DNA of 64,000 bases from Geodermatophilus siccatus (GTDB taxonomy: Bacteria; Actinomycetota; Actinomycetes; Mycobacteriales; Geodermatophilaceae), in contig NZ_FNHE01000007.1 in the NCBI RefSeq assembly GCF_900103785.1, positions 186,001-250,000 of the forward strand. The letters are read 5' to 3'. Shown here piece by piece: positions 1 through 8,223 of the stretch. The number at the start of each line of letters is the position of its first letter. The stretch's first letter is position 1. The translations under genes and the position numbers were made by a program. Below the pieces are notes generated by a model, which was not told where the DNA came from, did no database searches, and was given only the letters and a program-made list of their open reading frames with translations.

Positions 1-1
1 C

Positions 2-895
2 GCCGAGCCGCTGTCGGACCCGGAGGAGGTCTGGCGGGCGCTGGTGCTGGGCCTGCGGGACTTCATCGACAAGAACGGCATGCCCTCGGTGGTGCTCGGC
101 CTCTCCGGCGGCATCGACTCCGCCGTCTGCGCCGCCCTCGCCGTCGACGCGCTCGGTCCCGACCGGGTGTACGGCGTCGGCCTGCCCTCGGCGTACTCCA
201 GCGAGCACTCCCTGGCCGACGCGGAGGACCTCGCGCGGCGCACCGGGCTGCACTACTCGGTCGTCCCCATCGCGCCGATGGTCGACGCCTACCACTCGTC
301 CGTCGAGCTCAGCGGCGTGGCGGCGGAGAACCTGCAGGCCCGGGTGCGGGGCACGCTGCTGATGGGGCTGTCCAACCAGCACGGGCACCTGCTGCTGACC
401 ACCGGCAACAAGAGCGAGGTCGCCGTCGGCTACTCGACCCTCTACGGCGACTCGGCCGGCGGGTTCGCGCCCATCAAGGACGTGCCCAAGACGCTGGTCT
501 GGGCCCTCGCCCGGTGGCGCAACGAGCACGCGCGGGGCCGCGGGGAGACCGAGCCGATCCCGCAGAACTCGATCGACAAGCCGCCGTCGGCCGAGCTCGC
601 GCCCGGCCAGGTCGACACCGACTCGCTGCCCACCTACGAGGAGCTCGACGCGGTCGTCGCCGACTACGTCGACCGCGACCTCGGGATGGCCGACCTGCTC
701 GAGCGCGGCCACGACCCCGAGGTGGTGGCGCGGGTGCTGCGGCTGGTGGACGCCGCGGAGTTCAAGCGCCGCCAGTCCGCGCCCGGAACGAAGATCAGCC
801 TCAAGGCGTTCGGACGCGACAGGCGGCTGCCCATCACCAACCGGTGGCGGGAGACGCTGCCCACCGTCCGCGAGGGAGCGGCATCACACTCATGA
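2..895 (+). CDS. nadE: Glutamine-dependent NAD+ synthase, C-terminal part (partial)
   Basis: The gene enters from the left edge, so its start and the N-terminal glutaminase domain lie outside the window; the reading frame is open from base 2. What remains is the synthetase domain, which adenylates nicotinic acid adenine dinucleotide and amidates it with ammonia to give NAD+. The ATP pyrophosphatase P-loop SGGIDS is visible near the start of the visible part, followed by the TTGNKSE and YSTLYGD segments typical of the family. The stop codon overlaps the panB start (ATGA), so the two genes are translationally coupled. nadA, an earlier step of the same pathway, lies about 52 kb away in this window. 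Confidence 0.95.
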   Translation, partial: AEPLSDPEEVWRALVLGLRDFIDKNGMPSVVLGLSGGIDSAVCAALAVDALGPDRVYGVGLPSAYSSEHSLADAEDLARRTGLHYSVVPIAPMVDAYHSSVELSGVAAENLQARVRGTLLMGLSNQHGHLLLTTGNKSEVAVGYSTLYGDSAGGFAPIKDVPKTLVWALARWRNEHARGRGETEPIPQNSIDKPPSAELAPGQVDTDSLPTYEELDAVVADYVDRDLGMADLLERGHDPEVVARVLRLVDAAEFKRRQSAPGTKISLKAFGRDRRLPITNRWRETLPTVREGAASHS

Positions 896-1722
896 CCGAA
901 TCTGTCCTGTACGGCGGGAAGTCCACCGCCCGGGTGCGGGTGCACCACCTGCAGCAGGCCAAGGAGCGCGGCGAGAAGTGGGCGATGCTCACCGCCTACG
1001 ACACCTTCAGCGCGGCCATCTTCGAGGAGGCCGGCATCCCGGTGCTGCTGGTCGGTGACTCCGCCGGCAACGTCGTCCTCGGGCACACCTCGACCGTGCC
1101 GGTCACCGTCGAGGACATCCTGGTGATGACCAGGGCGGTCACCCGCTCGACGAAGCGGTCGCTGATCGTGGCCGACCTGCCGTTCGGCAGCTACGAGGCG
1201 TCACCGCAGCAGGCGTTCGCGACCGCCGTCCGGATGATGAAGGAGGGCGGCGCGCAGGCCGTCAAGCTCGAGGGCGGGGTGCGGGTCGCCCCGCAGACCA
1301 GGATGCTGACCGGGAACGGCATCCCCGTCATGGCACACGTCGGGTTCACGCCGCAGAGCGAGCACGCCCTGGGCGGGTACCGGGTGCAGGGCCGGGGCGC
1401 CGGGGCCGAGCAGCTGCTGGCCGACGCGCACGCCGCGCAGGAGGCCGGCGCGTTCGCCGTCGTCCTGGAGATGGTGCCGGCGGAGATCGCGGCGCAGGTG
1501 ACCAAGGAGCTGACCATCCCGACCATCGGCATCGGCGCCGGCGTCGACTGCGACGCCCAGGTGCTGGTCTGGCCGGACATGGCCGGGCTGACCACCGGGC
1601 GGGTGCCGCGCTTCGTCAAGAAGTACGCCGACCTGCGCGGTGAGCTGCTGCGCGGGGCGCGCGAGTACGCCGACGAGGTGCGCGGAGGCGTCTTCCCCGG
1701 TCCCGAGCACTCCTTCGAGTAA
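892..1722 (+). CDS. panB: 3-methyl-2-oxobutanoate hydroxymethyltransferase
   Basis: First committed enzyme of pantothenate synthesis: it transfers a hydroxymethyl group from methylenetetrahydrofolate to alpha-ketoisovalerate to give ketopantoate. The 276-residue length matches the family. By alignment with the E. coli enzyme, the metal ligands correspond to Asp56 (LVGDSAGN), Asp95 (VADLPFG) and Glu127 (KLEGG), with Lys125 beside them and the catalytic Glu193 in LEMVP. The ATG at 892 overlaps the nadE stop in an ATGA arrangement and gives the usual N-terminus; an in-frame extension upstream would run out of frame through nadE and is rejected. A hairpin repeat follows the gene at 1794. Confidence 0.96.
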   Translation: MTESVLYGGKSTARVRVHHLQQAKERGEKWAMLTAYDTFSAAIFEEAGIPVLLVGDSAGNVVLGHTSTVPVTVEDILVMTRAVTRSTKRSLIVADLPFGSYEASPQQAFATAVRMMKEGGAQAVKLEGGVRVAPQTRMLTGNGIPVMAHVGFTPQSEHALGGYRVQGRGAGAEQLLADAHAAQEAGAFAVVLEMVPAEIAAQVTKELTIPTIGIGAGVDCDAQVLVWPDMAGLTTGRVPRFVKKYADLRGELLRGAREYADEVRGGVFPGPEHSFE

Positions 1723-1793
1723 CCGGGCCGCTCGTCCCCGCGCCGGCCACTGCTGCGCTCCGCCGACTGCGCAGTTGCGGTCGCCGCCGGGAT

Positions 1794-1856
1794 GGCCCCC
1801 CCTGCAGGGTCCCGCCGCGAGCATGCGAGTGGGGGGTGCAGGGGGGTCCTCTTTCA
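1794..1856. repeat. GC-rich hairpin repeat, copy A (probable bidirectional terminator)
   Basis: Lies between the convergent ends of panB and the F420 reductase gene. It contains CCCCTGCAGGG, CCCGCCGCGAGC and a G-rich right arm ending GGGGGGTCCT, so its outer arms can pair. Read in the sense of the reductase gene it begins directly at that gene's stop codon. Related copies lie at 2656, 5051, 55546 and 63478. Termination is inferred from position and symmetry. Confidence 0.7.
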
Positions 1857-2549
1857 GACGTCGGTGACGCGGATGCCGGCGTGCGCCTTGTACCGGCGGT
1901 TGACCGACACCAGGTTGATGGTGAGCGCCTCGACCTGGCGGGCGTTGCGCAGCCGGCCGGCGTAGATGCCACGCATGCCCGGCAGCCGGCCGGCCAGCGC
2001 CTGGACGGTGTCGGTGGCCTCGCGGACGTCGCCGACCACCATCACGTCGCCGTCCAGGGTGGGCCTGGAGAGGTCCTCCAGCAGCCGCGCCGACAGGTGG
2101 TGGAACGCGCCCACGACGTGCGAGTCGGGCAGCAGCGCGGCCGCCTGCTGGGCCACCGAGCCCTCGGGGACGTCGAGCACGTAGGCCCCGAGCTCGTCGA
2201 AGGCCATGGGGACGACGCAGTCGACGACGACCTTCCCGGCCAGCGGGGTGGCGAGCTCGGCGAGGGTGGCGGCGTGCCCGGCGTACGGGACGGCCACGAC
2301 CACGAGGTCGGCCGCACCGGCGACGTCGACGTTGGAGCCGCCGGTCACCGAGACCTCGCACCCCCCGGCCGCGGCGGTGGCCCGCTCGGCGACCTGCGCG
2401 GCCACCTCACCGGCCCGCTCGGCGTCCCGTGAGCCGAGCAGCACCCGCTGCCCGGCCGCCGCCAGCCGGACGGCGAGCCCCCGGCCCTGCGGACCGGTGC
2501 CGCCCAGCACCCCGACGACCAGCTCCTCCACCGAGCGTCCGTCCGACAC
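1854..2549 (-). CDS. npdG: NADPH-dependent F420 reductase (F420H2:NADP+ oxidoreductase)
   Basis: Transfers hydride between NADPH and the deazaflavin cofactor F420, supplying F420H2 to actinobacterial reductases. The 231-residue protein starts with a Rossmann fold: VVGVLGGTGPQGRGLA at about residues 11-26 is the diagnostic dinucleotide loop of this family, and the Ser40-Arg41 pair after the second strand is where the NADP 2'-phosphate normally binds. The first residues (SDGRSVEE) precede the core and the ATG at 2549 is the only reasonable start. Its presence implies that the organism makes F420. The gene is convergent with panB and followed by repeat copy A. It stands alone, with no other F420 gene visible nearby. 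Confidence 0.93.
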   Translation of the reverse strand: MSDGRSVEELVVGVLGGTGPQGRGLAVRLAAAGQRVLLGSRDAERAGEVAAQVAERATAAAGGCEVSVTGGSNVDVAGAADLVVVAVPYAGHAATLAELATPLAGKVVVDCVVPMAFDELGAYVLDVPEGSVAQQAAALLPDSHVVGAFHHLSARLLEDLSRPTLDGDVMVVGDVREATDTVQALAGRLPGMRGIYAGRLRNARQVEALTINLVSVNRRYKAHAGIRVTDV

Positions 2550-2655
2550 GTCCCACCTCCTGCGCGCGCCGGACCCCCCGGCGTCCCGGAGGGATCATGC
2601 CCGGGCGACGGGCGGCCCCCCGGCAGGGTCCCGCCGCCGGCCCGGTGGCGCACTG

Positions 2656-2717
2656 AAGGCCCCCTGCAGGGCCCCGCCGCGAGCCTGCGAGTGGTGGGGG
2701 CAGGAGGTCCTCCCTCA
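2656..2717. repeat. GC-rich hairpin repeat, copy B (probable terminator)
   Basis: Shares CCCCTGCAGGG, CCCGCCGCGAGC and GCGAGTGGTGGGGG with copy A. It abuts the stop codon of the small gene at 2715-2900 (minus strand) and lies upstream of npdG, so it probably ends the upstream transcript. Outer arms GGCCCCCTGC and GCAGGAGGTCC can pair imperfectly. Confidence 0.7.
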
Positions 2718-2900
2718 GCCGCCCTCCCGCCAGGCGCGGTCCTCGGCGGTCAGCCGCTCCTCGCGCTCGGCCACCGACTGCAGCGCGTGCTCGGCCTCCT
2801 CGCGGGTGGCGTACGGACCCAGGCGGTGCCGCTCGGCGCACCCGTCCCGGTCCTCCACGGTGTGGTGCTTGAGGCAGTAGAACCACGGCCCCTGCGCCAT
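2715..2900 (-). CDS. Small SPOR-like conserved actinobacterial protein
   Basis: A 61-residue soluble protein with the pattern WFYCLKHHTVE, a central Cys, RLGPY and TREEAEHALQ. This layout (Trp-Phe/Tyr-Cys-Leu near the start and a Gly-Pro-Tyr turn before a short helix) recurs in small actinobacterial proteins annotated as SPOR domain-containing; SPOR domains in larger proteins bind denuded peptidoglycan. No signal peptide or membrane segment is visible, so an extracellular role is not supported by sequence. The two Cys residues (positions 9 and 21) might bind metal or form a disulfide. The family assignment rests on pattern memory; the molecular function is unknown. Confidence 0.75.
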   Translation of the reverse strand: MAQGPWFYCLKHHTVEDRDGCAERHRLGPYATREEAEHALQSVAEREERLTAEDRAWREGG

Positions 2901-3047
2901 GTCGTCCTCCCGGTGCGTGGCCTTCCGACGTCAGGCTCGACGGTAGGCGCAGGGGGGCCGGACGACACAGTACGGATCCCTACTGGAGCCGGGCACCGGC
3001 CCCGCCGGCGCTACGCCCGCCGAACCAGTGGACGACCTGCAGGGCGG

Positions 3048-3188
3048 TCATGGTGCAGCCGCTGCTGCGGTCGGACGTCGTCGGTGCCCCCGGAGGCCGC
3101 CGTCCGGCCCCCGGTCGAGCTGCCAGCCGACCGCCGCGCGGTCGCCGCAGGTGGGGCAGGCGGTCCAGGTGATGCGTTCGCCGGGCAC
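3048..3188 (-). CDS. Small Cys-pair protein, degenerate paralogue of the 41249-41437 gene
   Basis: A 46-residue reading frame starting at a GTG with a good ribosome site (GAGGAG four bases upstream). The N-terminal half, GERITWTACPTCGDRAAVGW, matches EQVTWEECPNCRRAAAVGW of the protein encoded at 41249, including the CxxC pair. After Trp the similarity ends: the second pair (CPRGC in the paralogue) is missing and the tail is Arg/Ala-rich low complexity. Neither other frame restores the second pair. It may be a decayed copy or a real short variant. Function is unknown; half of a zinc ribbon is the best description. Confidence 0.5.
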   Translation of the reverse strand: MPGERITWTACPTCGDRAAVGWQLDRGPDGGLRGHRRRPTAAAAAP

Positions 3189-3321
3189 GCCGCTCCTCGC
3201 TCCGTCCGGCCCCGGTCGGGCTGCCGGGACCGCGAGCGGTCCGGTCCGGGGCAACGAGGCAGGCCGCGGGAGGGTGTGCGCACCCGGCGTGTCGGACCCC
3301 GGGGCGTCCGCCGGCGGCGGG

Positions 3322-3795
3322 TCAGACGTCGACCATCACCTGGTCGTGCCGGGCGTAGAAGGCGGTCATCTCCTCCGGCGAGAGGGTCCGGCCGCTGCGG
3401 CGCAGCTCGGCCATCTCGGCGAAGAAGTGCTCCCGGGCGATGCCCGGCGCGAAGAGGATGAGGAAGTCGGCCGGTTCGTCCCCGTCGTTGCGGAAGCCGT
3501 GCACGCCTCGCTCGTGCACCAGCGCGAAGTCACCGGCCGAGCACGGCCGCCAGGCGCCGTCGGCGTAGACCGTCAGCGTGCCTGCGAGCACGTAGAACGA
3601 CTCGGAGAACGTCTGGTGGTAGTGCGGCGCGGCCCCGGGACTGTGCGGCGCGAGGCGGTACTCGACCAGACCGAAGCGGCCCGCGGTGTGCGAGCCGGGC
3701 GCGACCATGCGCAGTGCGCTGGGACCCCCTGCCTCCACCATCGGGTGCTCGGCGAGGGTGCGGACGACGACCGTGCCGGGCTCGGGGTGGGACAC
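3322..3795 (-). CDS. Cupin-domain protein
   Basis: A 157-residue single-domain cupin. The first cupin motif is visible as HYHQTFSESFYVLAGTL (His pair followed by a Glu) and the second as GDFALVHERGVHGFRN, giving the usual metal-binding His/Glu set. Small cupins of this kind include dioxygenases, isomerases and sugar-binding regulators; nothing here picks out a substrate. The start is GTG 3795, with AGGGTGA upstream; the longer open frame further upstream is antisense to the diguanylate cyclase gene and is rejected. It is transcribed away from that gene with about 115 bases between the starts. Confidence 0.85.
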   Translation of the reverse strand: MSHPEPGTVVVRTLAEHPMVEAGGPSALRMVAPGSHTAGRFGLVEYRLAPHSPGAAPHYHQTFSESFYVLAGTLTVYADGAWRPCSAGDFALVHERGVHGFRNDGDEPADFLILFAPGIAREHFFAEMAELRRSGRTLSPEEMTAFYARHDQVMVDV

Positions 3796-3912
3796 GGCGT
3801 CACCCTGGCACCGGCGTGCGGCGGCGTCGACCCGTCCCGGCCACTGGGACGGCTGGTGACGGAAGTGCAACGAGGGTTCCAACGGAACTGCGGAGTACGG
3901 CATGCTGCCTCC

Positions 3913-5049
3913 GTGAGCGGGCCGCGACGCAAGGACACCGACACACTGCGGGGGAGGTACGACACCTCCGTCAGCCGGGGGCCGGAACACCGGATCGCGG
4001 CGCTCACCCTCGCCGCGCTCACCTGCGTCGCCGGCCTCATCGGCACGGTGAACCTCTGCGTCGACGGGACGCTGCACCAGGGCGCCACCCGCACCACGTA
4101 CACGGTCGCGATGGCCGCGTGCCTGGTGGCCGCCGCCGCTCTGGCGGTCCGCCAGCGGGCCGGCCGGTGGCAGACCCTCGGGCTGGTGGCGCTGACCGAG
4201 GTGGTCTACGTGATCGTCGTCCTCAGCGTGTCGCAGCCGGCGCAGGCCACCCCGCTGATGCTGCTGTTCCCCTCCTTCGTCGCGGCCTGGTTCCTCGGCC
4301 CCTGGATGCTGGGCGCCACCATGCTGGCGACGGTGGCGGCCTGCACCGTCGCCCTGGGCCACACGTACGACGGCGCCCTGTCGATCGCCGTGCAGGTGGT
4401 CATCAGTGCCGGCGTGCTGAACACCGCCGCCTTCGGCGTCTACGTGCTGCGCCGCCGGGTGCAGCGGCTGCTGGAGGCCACCCGGGCGCTCTCCCACCAG
4501 GACCCGCTCACCGGGTTGGCCAACCGCCGATTCCTCGTCGAGCAGGCCCCGCGCGTGTGGCGGCAGGCCCGCCGCGAGGGGTCGCGGGTGGCCGCGATGG
4601 TCCTCGACCTCGACCACTTCAAGCAGCTCAACGACGCCCACGGGCACGCCGCCGGCGACGCGGTGCTGCGCACGGTGGCGTCGTCGCTGGCGGCCACCGT
4701 GCGGCCCACCGACGTGCTGGCGCGCACCGGCGGCGAGGAGATGATCGTGCTCGGCCTGGTCAGCGACCCGGCCGAGGCCCACCGGCTGGCCGAGCGGCTG
4801 CGCGCGGCGGTGCGGACCAGCCGGACCGACGACGGCCACTCGGTGACCGCCTCGATCGGCATCGCGCTGACCCGACCGGTGGACGGCGAGGACGCCGCCG
4901 ACGCCATGTGGCGGCTGGTGGACCGCGCCGACGGGGCCATGTACGAGGCCAAGCGGGCCGGCCGCGACCGGGTGGCCGCGGTGGTGCCGCGGCAGCGCTC
5001 CGTGCGGCTGGCCAACAGCGTCCCGCCCGCCGGCCGCGCGGCGGGCTGA
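3913..5049 (+). CDS. Membrane-anchored diguanylate cyclase (GGDEF domain, GGEEM variant)
   Basis: Predicted to make cyclic di-GMP from two GTP. The 378-residue protein has an N-terminal membrane region with about six hydrophobic segments (residues 30-175) of unknown sensory role, then a GGDEF domain from about residue 195 (HQDPLTGLANRRF). The signature is GGEEM at 273-277, with Met in place of the usual Phe. A product-inhibition I-site RxxD (RPTD, 264-267) sits exactly five residues before it, which supports an active, feedback-regulated enzyme. The GTG at 3913 is chosen because it immediately precedes the charged leader and first membrane segment. The gene is followed by repeat copy C. Confidence 0.9.
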   Translation: MSGPRRKDTDTLRGRYDTSVSRGPEHRIAALTLAALTCVAGLIGTVNLCVDGTLHQGATRTTYTVAMAACLVAAAALAVRQRAGRWQTLGLVALTEVVYVIVVLSVSQPAQATPLMLLFPSFVAAWFLGPWMLGATMLATVAACTVALGHTYDGALSIAVQVVISAGVLNTAAFGVYVLRRRVQRLLEATRALSHQDPLTGLANRRFLVEQAPRVWRQARREGSRVAAMVLDLDHFKQLNDAHGHAAGDAVLRTVASSLAATVRPTDVLARTGGEEMIVLGLVSDPAEAHRLAERLRAAVRTSRTDDGHSVTASIGIALTRPVDGEDAADAMWRLVDRADGAMYEAKRAGRDRVAAVVPRQRSVRLANSVPPAGRAAG

Positions 5050-5050
5050 C

Positions 5051-5140
5051 GGAGGACCCCTCCGCCCCCCCCCGGCCCCTCCGGCCGCCTGCAGGAGCCC
5101 GCCGCGAGCCTGCGAGCGGTGGGGCGCAGGGAGTCCTCCT
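5051..5140. repeat. GC-rich hairpin repeat, copy C (mosaic form)
   Basis: Starts two bases after the cyclase stop codon. It has a left arm GGAGGACCCC, a run of C, then CTGCAGGAGCCCGCCGCGAG and a right arm GCGCAGGGAGTCCTCC that can pair with the left arm. Both the start-type and end-type halves of the repeat family are present, so it looks like a fused or rearranged copy. It probably terminates the cyclase transcript before the next plus-strand gene. Confidence 0.6.
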
Positions 5141-5199
5141 CCTGCAGGGGGCGCCCCGCTCGAGCGGTGGGGACGCCGGTTCTCTGCTCCACTCTTCCC

Positions 5200-6561
5200 A
5201 TGCCGCTCGTCGCGCCGGACCCGACCCGGACGGTGCCCCTGCCGCTCCGCGAGCAGGCCGACGTCCGCGACCGGTGGCTGACCCAGCGGCTGCTGGACCT
5301 GCTGCCCGGGCTCATGGACCGCGCCGGCATCGACCTGTGGCTGGTGGTGGGCCGCGAGTACAACGAGGACCCGGTGCTGGCCACGCTGCTGCCGGCCACC
5401 TGGCTCTCGGCCCGCCGGCGCACGATCCTCGCGCTGCACCGCAGCGACGACGGCGTCACCGCGGCCGCGGTCTCGCGCTACCCGGTGGGGCAGTTCCTGC
5501 CGGCCTGGTCGCCCGAGGACGGCGGACGCCTCCCGACCGAGGACACCCAGTGGGCCGAGGTGCGCCGCATCGTCGAGCAGGCCGCGCCGGAGCGGATCGG
5601 CATCGACGTCTCGGCCGACTTCGCCCTCGCCGACGGCCTGTCCCACACCGAGCACCGGCTGCTCACCGAGGCGCTGGGACCGTGGGCCGACCGGCTGGTG
5701 CCGGCCGAGGACCTGGCGGTCGGCTGGCTGGAGACGCGGCTGCCCGAGGAGATCGCCGCGCTCGACCGGCTCAACCACCGGGCGCGCGAGGTGGTCGAGG
5801 AGGCCTTCTCCCCCGCCGTCCTCACCGCGGGCGTCTCCACCGCCACCGACCTCGCCTGGTGGATCCGCCAGCGGCTGACCGACCTGGGCGTCGAGCCGTG
5901 GTTCCACCCGGTGGTCGACGTGCAGCGCGCGGGGGTGGCGCCGCTGCGCGGGGAGGCCCTGCTGCCCGCCGTCCCCTACGACGTGCCGGTGGAGCCCGGC
6001 GACCTGGTGCACTGCGACGTCGGCCTGTCGAGCCTGGGCCTGAAGACCGACAGCCAGCGCAACGGCTACGTGCTGCGCCGGGGCGAGACCGAGGCGCCGG
6101 CCGGGCTGCGCCGCGCGCTGGCCGTGGGCAACCGGCTGCAGGACCTCACCACCGCGCAACTGGTGCCCGGCCGCACCGGCAACGAGGTGCTGGCCGCGGC
6201 CCGGTGCGCCGCCGCGGCCGAGGGCATCGACGGCGTCATCTACTCACACCCGGTCGGCGTGCACGGCCACGGGGCGGGGCCGGCGATCGGCCGCTGGGAC
6301 GACCAGGACGGCGTCCCGGGCGCCGGTGACCGGGTGCTGCACCCCGACACCGTCTACGCCCTGGAGCTGTGCGTGCGGGTGCCGGTGCCCGAGTGGGGCG
6401 GCCAGCCGGTGCGCATGGCCCTGGAGGAGGGCGTGGCCCTGACCGACGACGGCGTGACCTACCTCGGCGACCGGCAGACCGAGCTGCTGCTCATCCCCGG
6501 CGCCGGATGGCCCGCAGGAGGAGCTCCCCCGGCCGCACCACGGCGCCGGCGACCCGGGTGA
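5200..6561 (+). CDS. M24-family metallopeptidase (Xaa-Pro aminopeptidase-like)
   Basis: A 453-residue pita-bread-fold enzyme with an N-terminal creatinase-like domain (about 1-185) and a C-terminal M24 domain. The expected dinuclear metal ligands are all visible: Asp273 (HCDVGL), Asp284 (KTDSQRNG), His350 (SHPVGVHGHG), Glu389 (YALEL) and Glu409/410 (ALEEG). It is probably a cytosolic peptidase acting on Xaa-Pro bonds, but related M24 proteins have other substrates. Start: the ATG at 5200 precedes the conserved N-terminal domain; the longer open frame runs through repeat copy C. The last 71 bases overlap the convergent SDR gene. Confidence 0.88.
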   Translation: MPLVAPDPTRTVPLPLREQADVRDRWLTQRLLDLLPGLMDRAGIDLWLVVGREYNEDPVLATLLPATWLSARRRTILALHRSDDGVTAAAVSRYPVGQFLPAWSPEDGGRLPTEDTQWAEVRRIVEQAAPERIGIDVSADFALADGLSHTEHRLLTEALGPWADRLVPAEDLAVGWLETRLPEEIAALDRLNHRAREVVEEAFSPAVLTAGVSTATDLAWWIRQRLTDLGVEPWFHPVVDVQRAGVAPLRGEALLPAVPYDVPVEPGDLVHCDVGLSSLGLKTDSQRNGYVLRRGETEAPAGLRRALAVGNRLQDLTTAQLVPGRTGNEVLAAARCAAAAEGIDGVIYSHPVGVHGHGAGPAIGRWDDQDGVPGAGDRVLHPDTVYALELCVRVPVPEWGGQPVRMALEEGVALTDDGVTYLGDRQTELLLIPGAGWPAGGAPPAAPRRRRPG

Positions 6562-7477
6562 CCGGGCTCGTGGTGAGCACCTGGTCGGCGAAGGCGCCGC
6601 GCACCCGGCCGGGGCCCGGGGTCGGGGTGTCGAGGATGTCGGTGCCGTCGTCGGGCCGGTCGGTGGTCTGCAGCTGCCGGCCGGTCACCGACAGCAGCGC
6701 GTCGGTGAGCGCGGGGCTGAACCGCTGCCCGGCGATGAAGCCCAGCGCGGCGTCGCCCACCGGGACCTCCCGCCGCGGGTGCACCGACGCGCGGACGACG
6801 GCCTCGGCGACCAGCTCGGGCGCGTACACGGGCGGGGGCGGCTTGGGCATCGAGCCGAGCTTGGTGCGGGCGTGCTCGAAGAACGGCGTGGCGATGCCGG
6901 CGGGCAGGATCTGGCTCACCTCGACCGGCGACCCCGCCTCGGCCAGCTCCATCCGCAGGCAGTCGTAGAAGGCGCGCAGCGCGAACTTGCTCGCCGAGTA
7001 CGGCGCGTGCAGCGGGACGGCGCGGTAGCCCTCCACCGAGCCGATGCCGATCAGCACGCCCCCGCCGGCCCGCTCCAGCGCCGGGACGGCGGCCTGCGCG
7101 GCGGCCACGTGGCCGAGGTAGTTCACCTCGGTGACCCGGCGGAACTCGTCGAGGTCGATCTGCTGCACCGACCCCCAGATGCCGACGCCGGGCACGGTCA
7201 CGAAGGTGTCGATCCGGCCGAAACGGGCCTCGGCCGCGTCGACCAGCGCCCGGACGGCGGCCTGGTCGGTGATGTCGGTGGGGACGGCGACCGCCTCCGC
7301 GCCCTCCCGCGTGAGCTCCTCGACCAGCGTGCCGAGGGCCTCCTCCCCGCGGGAGGCGACGACGATCCGGGTGCAGCCCTGCCGCACGAACTCCAGCGCC
7401 GTCGCCCGGCCGATGCCGCTGGAGGCACCGAGGACGACGACCGCCTGCTCGCTGACGGGACGTCGGGTGTCGGCCAT
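6491..7477 (-). CDS. Short-chain dehydrogenase/reductase (SDR)
   Basis: NAD(P)-dependent oxidoreductase of 328 residues. The dinucleotide loop is GASSGIG (17-23) and the catalytic set is Ser147, Tyr160 and Lys164 (YSASK). The usual NNAG strand is replaced by VPGVG (95-99). A C-terminal extension of about 80 residues with Pro-rich and basic stretches follows the Rossmann domain, as in the SDRs often found in actinobacteria next to lipid metabolism genes; the substrate cannot be told. A SigB-like promoter motif lies just upstream (see 7487-7512). The 3' end overlaps the convergent M24 peptidase gene by 71 bases. Confidence 0.9.
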   Translation of the reverse strand: MADTRRPVSEQAVVVLGASSGIGRATALEFVRQGCTRIVVASRGEEALGTLVEELTREGAEAVAVPTDITDQAAVRALVDAAEARFGRIDTFVTVPGVGIWGSVQQIDLDEFRRVTEVNYLGHVAAAQAAVPALERAGGGVLIGIGSVEGYRAVPLHAPYSASKFALRAFYDCLRMELAEAGSPVEVSQILPAGIATPFFEHARTKLGSMPKPPPPVYAPELVAEAVVRASVHPRREVPVGDAALGFIAGQRFSPALTDALLSVTGRQLQTTDRPDDGTDILDTPTPGPGRVRGAFADQVLTTSPVTRVAGAVVRPGELLLRAIRRRG

Positions 7478-7486
7478 GCCGTCGGG

Positions 7487-7512
7487 CTACCCGCGACCCG
7501 CCGCTGCGGAAC
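7487..7512 (-). promoter_or_regulatory. SigB/SigF-like promoter motif before the SDR gene
   Basis: On the minus strand the sequence reads GTTC, a 16-base spacer, then GGGTAG, ending nine bases before the SDR start codon. Known general-stress sigma promoters of actinobacteria follow GTTT-N14-17-GGGTA. The short distance to the ATG would make a nearly leaderless mRNA. Confidence 0.5.
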
Positions 7513-7655
7513 GCAGGGCGCACCCGGGCGGACAACGCCCGAGCGTCCTGTGCCTGGGCAGCCGAGCTGCGCTCGTGGGGCCGACCGTGAGCGCCATGAC
7601 CCGGGCGGTTGCTCCCCTGCGGTCGTGCAGCCCGCCCTGCGACGCCCATCGAGCG

Positions 7656-7695
7656 CCTCTTCCGGGGGTGGGCATCCGGAAGAGGTCGCTAGAGT
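7656..7695 (+). promoter_or_regulatory. Inverted repeat and -10-like hexamer upstream of 7776
   Basis: CCTCTTCCGG (7656-7665) and CCGGAAGAGG (7676-7685) form a perfect 10-bp inverted repeat around a 10-base loop. A TAGAGT hexamer follows at 7690-7695. The repeat covers the place where a -35 element would sit, so it may be an operator for the membrane protein gene at 7776. The rest of the 300-base gap holds nothing else recognisable. Confidence 0.4.
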
Positions 7696-7775
7696 CCGTT
7701 CGTGGGCACCTCTCCCATGGCGCGATCCGCCGATGGCGGCCACGGCAGCCGGCGCCCGTCCGTCGAGCACGCGTA

Positions 7776-8198
7776 GTGGACCCGGACGACTGGTCCAAGG
7801 TCGTGCTCGCGGCGATCCCGGTGGTGGGCGCCGTGGCGAAACTGCTCCGGGGGGCCGTCCCGGGCCGCCGCGGTCGGCTGGTCAGCGACGCCGACCTGCT
7901 CGCGAAGCTCCCCCCGGACAGCGACGCGTACAAGCGCATGCTGGGGCACCTCGACGACGAGGTCGCGTGCATCATCGAGGAGGAGGACAGGCGGCGCCGT
8001 GACGTCGTCGGGGTCGTGCTGGGCGTGGCGCTCCTGGCCGGGGCCGCAGCCCTCGCCGTCTCGGCGTGGCACAGCGACCGGGACGTGTCCCCGTTCCTGT
8101 GGGCGGCAGCGGCGGTCGTCGCCCTCCTCGGCACGGTCGGCCTGGTGCAGGACGCGATGCCGCAGGCACGGGACGACGCGGGCCGACCGATCAGGTAG
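7776..8198 (+). CDS. Hypothetical membrane protein with two C-terminal membrane segments
   Basis: A 140-residue protein of unknown function. An amphipathic N-terminal stretch (WSKVVLAAIPVVGAVAKLL) precedes a charged cytosolic region with an EEEDRRRR cluster, then two hydrophobic segments (about 87-107 and 113-132) separated by a short polar loop. The start is taken as GTG 7776; no ATG is in frame upstream and no strong ribosome site is seen, so the start is uncertain. Codon use has the strong third-position GC of its neighbours, which supports coding. It is convergent with the ChaB-like gene, 25 bases away. Confidence 0.6.
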   Translation: MDPDDWSKVVLAAIPVVGAVAKLLRGAVPGRRGRLVSDADLLAKLPPDSDAYKRMLGHLDDEVACIIEEEDRRRRDVVGVVLGVALLAGAAALAVSAWHSDRDVSPFLWAAAAVVALLGTVGLVQDAMPQARDDAGRPIR

Positions 8199-8223
8199 CG
8201 CCGACCTCCCGGAGCGGTGAGGG

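Noticed and set aside
3322-6159. A very long minus-strand open frame across the cyclase and peptidase genes
   Set aside because: Only its end (3322-3795) encodes a recognisable cupin. The rest is Arg/His/Gln-rich antisense of the well-supported plus-strand genes, a common effect of extreme GC content.
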